Assembly: GCA_036897095.1 (NCBI GenBank)
Contig: JAYMSP010002229.1
Coordinates: 1 to 25,465 of the forward strand
Source of the DNA: Plantago elongata
Lineage: Eukaryota > Streptophyta > Magnoliopsida > Lamiales > Plantaginaceae
Reading direction: 5' to 3'
DNA: 25,465 nucleotides
Made by a program: the position numbers and the translations under genes. Of the stretch, positions 20,514 to 25,465 are shown in pieces (the first letter of the stretch is position 1; every line of letters starts with the position of its first letter). The notes beneath the pieces were generated by a model that saw only the letters and a list, made by a program, of their open reading frames with translations, was not told the origin of the DNA and ran no database searches.

Positions 20514-22235
20514 TCTGATGAAGAATTGTCCTGGATACTGTGATTTGTTTAACAAGGAAGTGAGCTGTATTCATGTGCAAACTGATTTAACCCTTTATTA
20601 CCAAACAGATTTTGCATTTCATTACTAGCCTTTGCAATTCTTACTTGAATTTCAGTAGTTGAGCTTTTCAAAGCACCCGGGTATAAAATAGACCGTATTA
20701 ATTGTCGAAAATTTAAATTTAATTCATATAAAAAGATCCCAAAAACTAACACGGGCTAGTGATATACGGAGCATCTCCCTTGCCTTCCAAGTTCCATCCA
20801 ACCAGTTTTATACGCGTTTCATTTTAGTCCGTCTCCTATGTAGTACTAATACAAGACTTAGCAAGGCCTTACTTTGAAGTCGACTACAAGCCATTCTCAT
20901 TTGAAATTCCTTTTCGTACCTTAAGAAGTCAAAAGCGTGCACCAACTTTCAAAGAAAACGTGAATGGAATGGTCAGTCTAGTACTAGTGTACTACGACAT
21001 TTACGCATCAAATTTGTGCAGTGTAACATGTACTATAGGTCGGGCACGGATCCGGTATAGTGTATTTCGGGTTTGGGTATACATACTCAACCGGGATTGA
21101 GATTGTTTGGACTATGGTGGGTGGCGACACTTGATGGACGGGTACCCCAAGGTCCCCAACTCTCTTCCAGTGTCACAGAACAATTGGTAACAAATGATTT
21201 CGTTATCCGATTGGGATTTTGTTGGTACATATATAGAGAGAATTTCCATTAAAAAAAAACTTTTCCTCACAGAAGGAATAAAGCACAAAAATGTCTGGCT
21301 AATAATGGTTATCGAGAACTCTGCAACCTGTCACCAGTCATTTTATTTGGTCCCATTTTGTTAACTTGAGTGGCTTACTTGCACGTCAATAATGGGGGAT
21401 AATAATGTAGTCTAACAATTTATGGTTTTAAAACTATTTTTAGTCGCGTGCGTGAATCTGAACTATAAATGTTTCAATCACGATCGATGGGATAGATAGC
21501 CCCAGTGTAAGAAGCCAAAATTCAGTGAAGTTTATAATGTGTAGTACTACTTTTCAATGGTTGTGTAACGAGATGTCCAACAATTAAACCATTATTAATC
21601 AACAAAAGATAAATAGGAAACATGAAAAAATAAAAAGGCTCGACAAGTATCAATAGTCTAACACATATTATGCGAGTCCAGCCTTACTGAGGGTTCGACT
21701 CGACTAGATTGATAAGCTATTTCAAGCTGAACCGATTCCAATTTCATTCTTGTTTCGTTATCGAGCTGAGCTCGGCTCTGCTCAGCTGAAACTCGTTAAG
21801 AGTAATTATATTTATAAAATTATATTTTTTATATACTTTTTTTAATCTTTTTTAAATAAAGTTCGTTAATACTTGTATTTTTTCCGAGCTCGAATCGAAT
21901 TTTACAATACTCGATTCGGCTCGTTTAACATTACACATACATTTGGACCTGGACCTTAGTTGGGTATTGGCGAGTAATATGGTCACTGGGATACATTGGT
22001 GGTACAGCTTTAGAGCGTGTATGAATGAAATACATCACGTTTTACGGACGGTAGTATGCTGATTCAAAATACAGGTTCAAAATGTCACATTTTCGGCTGA
22101 GGAGATTTTTGAAGATAGCTCATTACTTGAGCAAATCACCAGCGTCTATAACAGATAACTCTATATAACATTGTATATATATGTGACCAGATTTCAAACT
22201 CACTACAACATTTCTACATAACATCAAAATAAAAA
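20514..22235. other. Spacer and distal P450 upstream region
   Basis: No intact gene is recognised. From about 21214 to 21395 the sequence resembles 25212-25305 beyond the P450 gene (shared words include TTGTTGGTACAT, AATTTCCAT and GTCACCA/CTCA), suggesting a duplicated upstream region. The stretch at about 21640-21925 is listed separately. Confidence 0.5.
21640..21925. repeat. GAGCTCGG-rich dispersed-repeat-like segment
   Basis: CGAGCTGAGCTCGGCTC and CTCAGCTGAAACTCG around 21762-21795, then CCGAGCTCGAATCG and CGATTCGGCTCG around 21887-21922, form partially self-complementary motifs. Sequences of this flavour occur widely as degenerate repeats in plant genomes. The related flank at 25.3 kb lacks it, which would fit an insertion in this copy. 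No TIRs or duplicated target site were resolved and no family can be named. Confidence 0.3.
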
Positions 22236-22268
22236 ATGAACATCGACTCTTTCGTGATTCTACGTTGA
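22236..22268 (+). pseudogene. Orphan copy of the P450 start codon region
   Basis: ATGAACATCGACTCTTTCGT encodes MNIDSFVILR and then stops. The intact P450 at 22650 begins MNIDSFLVLF. The bases before each ATG also match: a TATA-like run, then GT(G/A)ACCAGATTTC, then an A-rich leader. This is therefore a relic of a P450 promoter plus the first nine codons, not a chance ORF. Homology ends near 22260. If transcribed, it would act as a short upstream ORF, but no evidence shows that it is. Confidence 0.65.
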
Positions 22269-22280
22269 AAATTCATAGAA

Positions 22281-22403
22281 CCACATCGAAAATTCATTGA
22301 CAATGATATTTAAATTACACAAATTGAAAAATAATGTAACAATATATTAAGGTTGTTTGAATCATAGCTATCTTATCTACGGCTAATTTGTATAACTATT
22401 CAA
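22281..22403. repeat. 123-bp direct repeat, copy 1 (P450 promoter)
   Basis: These 123 bases match 25343-25465 at 121 positions, in the same orientation and 3062 bp apart. The two differences are A/G at the fifth base and C/T at the 38th. The repeat lies between the orphan P450 start and the TATA box of the intact gene. The downstream copy runs off the window, so the true length is unknown. Confidence 0.92.
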
Positions 22404-22573
22404 ATAAGAAAGCCTAGAGTTGATGATATTTTCCGACTTCCGTACTCTCGTTTTCAAAATTTTACACATATAGTAATAGTATCATGTAGCTGAGTTATAT
22501 TTCTCAAAATTATGGATGTTAAGCTTATATCAAATTTGAGTGGAAATTTCATGCATGTTAATTGAGATCAGTC

Positions 22574-22584
22574 TATATATATAA
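22574..22584 (+). promoter_or_regulatory. TATA box of the P450 gene
   Basis: TATATATATAA lies 66-76 bases upstream of the ATG at 22650. An A14 run and (GAAA)n tract occupy the leader immediately before the start codon. A similar TATATATAT run precedes the orphan start at 22236. Confidence 0.55.
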
Positions 22585-22649
22585 CATAAGATTGTCATGA
22601 TGTTATATGTAACCAGATTTCTCAAAAAAAAAAAAAAGAAAGAAAGAAA

Positions 22650-24265
22650 ATGAACATTGACTCTTTCTTGGTTCTTTTCACATCTCTGGTTGGAGCATTC
22701 ATTTTGTTCTTCTCATTGGTGAAAAAGCAAAGAAGAGCTAATGCATCAAAGCTTCCTCCAGGTCCAAAAAAGCTCCCAATCATAGGCAACCTTCATCAAA
22801 TTGGAAAGTTACCCCATCGTTCACTGCACAATTTGTCCAACAAATATGGTGATCTCATGTTCTTGCAACTAGGTTCCGTTCCAGCATTAGTCGTCTCTTC
22901 AGCCGACATGGCACAGGAAATCATTAAAAGCCATGACCTTGCCTTCTCGGGTCGACCCGCCTTGTATGCTGCCAAGAAAATAAGCTATGGTATGAGTAGT
23001 ATAACTTTCTCGCCTTATGGTAATTACTGGAGAGAGATGAGAAAAAATGTGGTTCTGGAGCTGATGACCGCGAAAAAGGTCCAGTCTTTTGGTAGTGTAC
23101 GCGCTCAACAAGTAGCTTTGCTGCTTGATCAAATAGCTTGTGCCTCCAACCCTGTTGACTTGAGTGCATTGGTGTTTTCGCTGTCGAATAGTGTCGTGAG
23201 CAGGGCAGCTTTTGGCTCAAGTAGTGGTACTATTGTTGATGGCAAGCACACAAAGTTTCAAGAAATACTTGGTGAGATTCAACATCTAGCAGCTGAGGTA
23301 AATGTGGCCGACTATTTCCCATGGATGGGATGGATTAACAGGTTTAACGGCATCAGTAAGAGATTGGATTGTTGCATCCAGGATGTGGATGAACTACTGG
23401 ATAAAATTCTGGAGGATCATATGGATCCTGAGAGGGCCAAACCAGATAATGAAGAAGACATCACTGATGTGCTGCTTCAAGCTCAAAAAAATCACAACTC
23501 AGCAGTTCCTATAACAAATCAGCAAATCAAGGCTGTTTTATCAGTAAGATATCAAATACTTCACCACTTTTAGTTTTCTCTCCTTGTATAAGATCAAACA
23601 CACCCTATTGTTGTAACTTGTTGACCGTTGGACCAATATTATTGCAGGATGTATATATTGCTGGAACAGATACTTCAGCAGCAACGATTATATGGACAAT
23701 GTCAGAACTGATCAGACATCCACGAGTTATGCAAAAAGCACAAGATGAAGTGAGAAAGATGGCCCAAGGCCAGGTCAAAATCGAAGAAGCAGATCTTTCC
23801 CAACTGACATACCTAAAACTGATCATGAAAGAGTCATTCAGGCTCCACCCAGCAGCCCCGTTAATGGTCCCAAGAGAAACTACAGAGAACTGCTTAGTTG
23901 CCAATAGATATGAAATCCCAGCACAGACGAGAGTATTTTTCAATGCAACAGCAATACATATGGACCCCAAGTATTGGGAAGATCCAGAAATTTTTTGGCC
24001 AGAGAGGTTCTTGGACAAGGAGATTGACTTCAGAGGACAAAATTTCCAACTTTTGCCATTTGGTGCTGGGAGAAGGGGCTGCCCTGGAATAAATTTCGCC
24101 ATCCCACTTGTGGAGTTGGCGCTAGCGAATCTTTTGTTTCGATTTGAGTGGAAACTTCCGGAGGGGATGTCACCAAAGGATGTTGATATGGAAGAGGCAC
24201 TTGGAGTCACTATGCATAAGAAAGTTCCACTTCAATTGGTTGCTTCACCACCACATTCACAGTAA
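22650..24265 (+). CDS. Cytochrome P450, CYP71-like
   Basis: Exons 22650-23543 and 23648-24265 are joined across a 104-bp GT/AG intron at the single phase-0 position typical of A-type P450s; the product is 503 residues. It should be an ER-anchored monooxygenase that uses electrons from P450 reductase. A hydrophobic anchor (about residues 4-23) precedes a basic stretch and the proline hinge PPGP (36-39). Then come the C-helix WREMR (127-131), the I-helix AGTDTS (303-308), the K-helix E-S-F-R (Glu360, Arg363), PERF (416-419) and the heme loop FGAGRRGCPG with Cys443 as axial ligand. All catalytic motifs are present, so the gene looks functional. The FGAGRRGCPG loop and KLPPGPKKLPIIGNLHQ start place it in the CYP71 family; the subfamily is uncertain. 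CYP71 members usually oxidise terpenoids, phenylpropanoids or other specialised metabolites, and the substrate cannot be read from sequence. Duplicated upstream DNA on both sides suggests a tandem array. Confidence 0.94.
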
Positions 24266-24582
24266 CTATGAACTCCTGCATTTTCTAGCAGCTTACAGCC
24301 TTCTTGAGATGAGTCATATACTAATATGGCAACTTCATTTATACAAAGACAAGCAAAGTTTTGAGAAAGCTCCTTGTATGGCTTAGAGTGAAGCTATCCA
24401 AGATCTCTCTAGACTAGAGTAGGGCACAAAATAAACATCGATACACAAGAAAATCGAATACTATAACTATAGTTATTATGCGACACTGCTTGCATGAATT
24501 TGATTACAAAAAACTCACTCTTTATAGTATTGCAGCCAGTGAGATTGGTAATTTTAGGTTGTATTCTCTTCAACTGAAAATC
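24266..24582. other. 3' flank of the P450 gene
   Basis: This presumably contains the 3' UTR of the P450. No other gene, RNA or clear repeat is seen. Confidence 0.45.
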
Positions 24583-24664
24583 AATTCAGTTCAGTTCAGT
24601 CCAATTCAGTTCAGTTCAACTCGGCTTAGTTATAATTTATAACTTACTTCAGTTCAGTTCAGAT
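24583..24664. repeat. TTCAG pentanucleotide-rich tract
   Basis: Several interrupted runs of TTCAG occur at about 24583-24621, with another short run at about 24649-24664. The pattern is a degenerate microsatellite and continues directly into the 60-bp repeat below. Confidence 0.7.
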
Positions 24665-24793
24665 ATCATTTTCGGTAAGTGTTAAAAACTAGCATTGAAA
24701 ACATGATTCCAGAAACTACAGCCTTACTTATAATTCAGATATCATTTTCGGTAAGTGTTGAAAACTAGCATCGAAAACATGATTCCAGAAACT
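24658..24793. repeat. 60-bp tandem repeat, two copies
   Basis: The copies at 24658-24717 and 24734-24793 share 58 of 60 bases, starting TTCAGATATCATTTTCGGTA and ending CATGATTCCAGAAACT. The period is 76 bp. Nearby AT-rich sequence at about 24800-24860 includes TTTGCACTA and an inverted TAGTGCAA. The location downstream of the P450 suggests local duplication, with no clear transposon ends. Confidence 0.85.
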
Positions 24794-25342
24794 TGTGTGT
24801 GTTGATTTGCACTAAAAACTGGATACATAAACAACAATCCTAGTGCAATGTATTTATAGGCTACATATACTAGCTCATATCTCAACTTCAATAACTATAA
24901 TTACATTTTCTATTTGATCGGAATAGTGCAGTGTTGAAAACCTTGAGCCAGTCGCAGGAAATAAGACAAGGAACACACCGATTAATTGCAAATTTTCTGA
25001 TGAACCGTAATTGTACGAACATTCAGTGTGGCAAGTGTCTAGACCGATCCATTGCTTGTTGTTTCTAGACCGAGTTAAACTTGTTTGATAATGTAATAGA
25101 GTTGAGCTCGAGTTTTGTTTAGCGATATTTAGAATTTGACAATTTCTAAATATCTTGCTCCAGGGGCACCCCATTTATCAAGTGTTATTGGCCATAAATT
25201 TCTTATCTCATAGGAATTTGTTGGTACATTAATAGAGTATATAATTTCCATAAAAAAGTCTTCGTCCTTTGTCACCACTCAGTTTTATTGGTCCAATTAC
25301 TTGCGTCGATTACTTCTATTCACACGGTCGCACTATATTTTT
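24794..25342. other. Spacer carrying a P450-upstream-like segment
   Basis: No gene is recognised. From about 25212 to 25305 the sequence resembles the distal upstream region of the P450 (21214-21395), in the same order and orientation as the following 123-bp repeat. The intervening ~0.9 kb seen in the upstream copy is absent here. I infer this is the promoter side of another P450 copy beyond the window. Confidence 0.45.
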
Positions 25343-25465
25343 CCACGTCGAAAATTCATTGACAATGATATTTAAATTATACAAATTGAAAAATAATGTA
25401 ACAATATATTAAGGTTGTTTGAATCATAGCTATCTTATCTACGGCTAATTTGTATAACTATTCAA
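25343..25465. repeat. 123-bp direct repeat, copy 2 (truncated by window end)
   Basis: This is 121/123 identical to 22281-22403 in the same orientation. It still matches at the last base of the window, so the duplicated segment continues to the right. Confidence 0.92.

Noticed and set aside
20549..20752. 67-codon minus-strand ORF upstream of the NLR
   Set aside because: It has no similarity I recognise to an NLR coiled coil or any other family, and it sits beyond the MITE. It is probably a chance ORF.
22210..22403. The possibility that 22236 is the true P450 start with a 5' intron to 22650
   Set aside because: The frame stops after ten codons, and the real start has its own TATA box and a complete membrane anchor. 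Splicing would duplicate the MNIDSF segment.
23605..24210. 201-codon minus-strand ORF
   Set aside because: It is the antisense shadow of P450 exon 2; the sense strand holds the I-helix, ExxR, PERF and heme motifs.
24875..25174. 99-codon minus-strand ORF near the right edge
   Set aside because: There is no domain, and part of the neighbourhood aligns with P450 upstream DNA instead.
1..25465. A gene cluster acting as one system (NRT3.1, diphosphatase, quinolinate synthase, NLR, P450)
   Set aside because: The genes belong to unrelated pathways, are oriented differently and are separated by kilobases. Nothing in the sequence links them beyond proximity.
1..25465. CRISPR arrays, operons, or plasmid/phage features
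   Set aside because: The window is plant nuclear DNA with spliced genes. No regularly spaced repeat array or bacterial gene organisation is present.

Overview
This window is nuclear DNA from a flowering plant. The genes have short exons with GT/AG introns, long AT-rich intergenic stretches surround them, and every recognisable protein is a plant family: DUF868, NAR2/NRT3, plastid SufE-NadA quinolinate synthase, an R1-type NLR and a CYP71-type P450. The NLR begins MAAYGTLVSL, like the late-blight R1-homologue group that is common in asterids. That makes a lamiid (Lamiales or Solanales) eudicot a reasonable but unproven guess.

Layout. 1-2950 is gene-free; it holds GC-rich palindromes and possible transposon remains near the left edge and a ~121-bp tandem duplication at 2.16-2.39 kb. 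2953-3951 (+) is an intronless DUF868 gene. 3952-7640 is gene-free apart from one possible Stowaway-like terminus. 7726-8469 (+) is a two-exon NRT3.1/NAR2-like gene, the partner protein of high-affinity nitrate transporters. 9043-10002 (-) is a Mn-dependent ADP-ribose/CDP-alcohol diphosphatase-like gene, convergent with NRT3.1, with an apparent 1.2-kb 5'-UTR intron and a TATA box near 11.37 kb. 12811-17153 (-) is a seven-exon quinolinate synthase gene (718 codons) carrying an N-terminal SufE domain and a C-terminal NadA domain. 18291-20300 (-) is a decayed NLR resistance gene with an internal stop, a frameshift, an altered P-loop and a missing ARC region; a 152-bp TIR element lies just upstream of its start. 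22650-24265 (+) is an intact two-exon CYP71-like P450.

The right-hand 4 kb looks like one unit of a tandem P450 array. A short orphan copy of the P450 start (MNIDSF...) sits 414 bp upstream of the real one, and a 123-bp stretch from that promoter recurs, 121 of 123 bases identical, at the right window edge. The next paralogue may therefore lie just outside the window.

The genes do not form a pathway with each other. Quinolinate synthase serves plastid NAD synthesis, the diphosphatase handles nucleotide-diphosphate metabolites, NRT3.1 serves nitrate uptake, and the P450 is probably specialised metabolism. I found no CRISPR array, no confident tRNA or rRNA gene, and no convincing previously undescribed multi-gene system. 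The most interesting items are structural: the P450 duplication scars, the NLR decay with its adjacent MITE, and the palindromes at the left edge.
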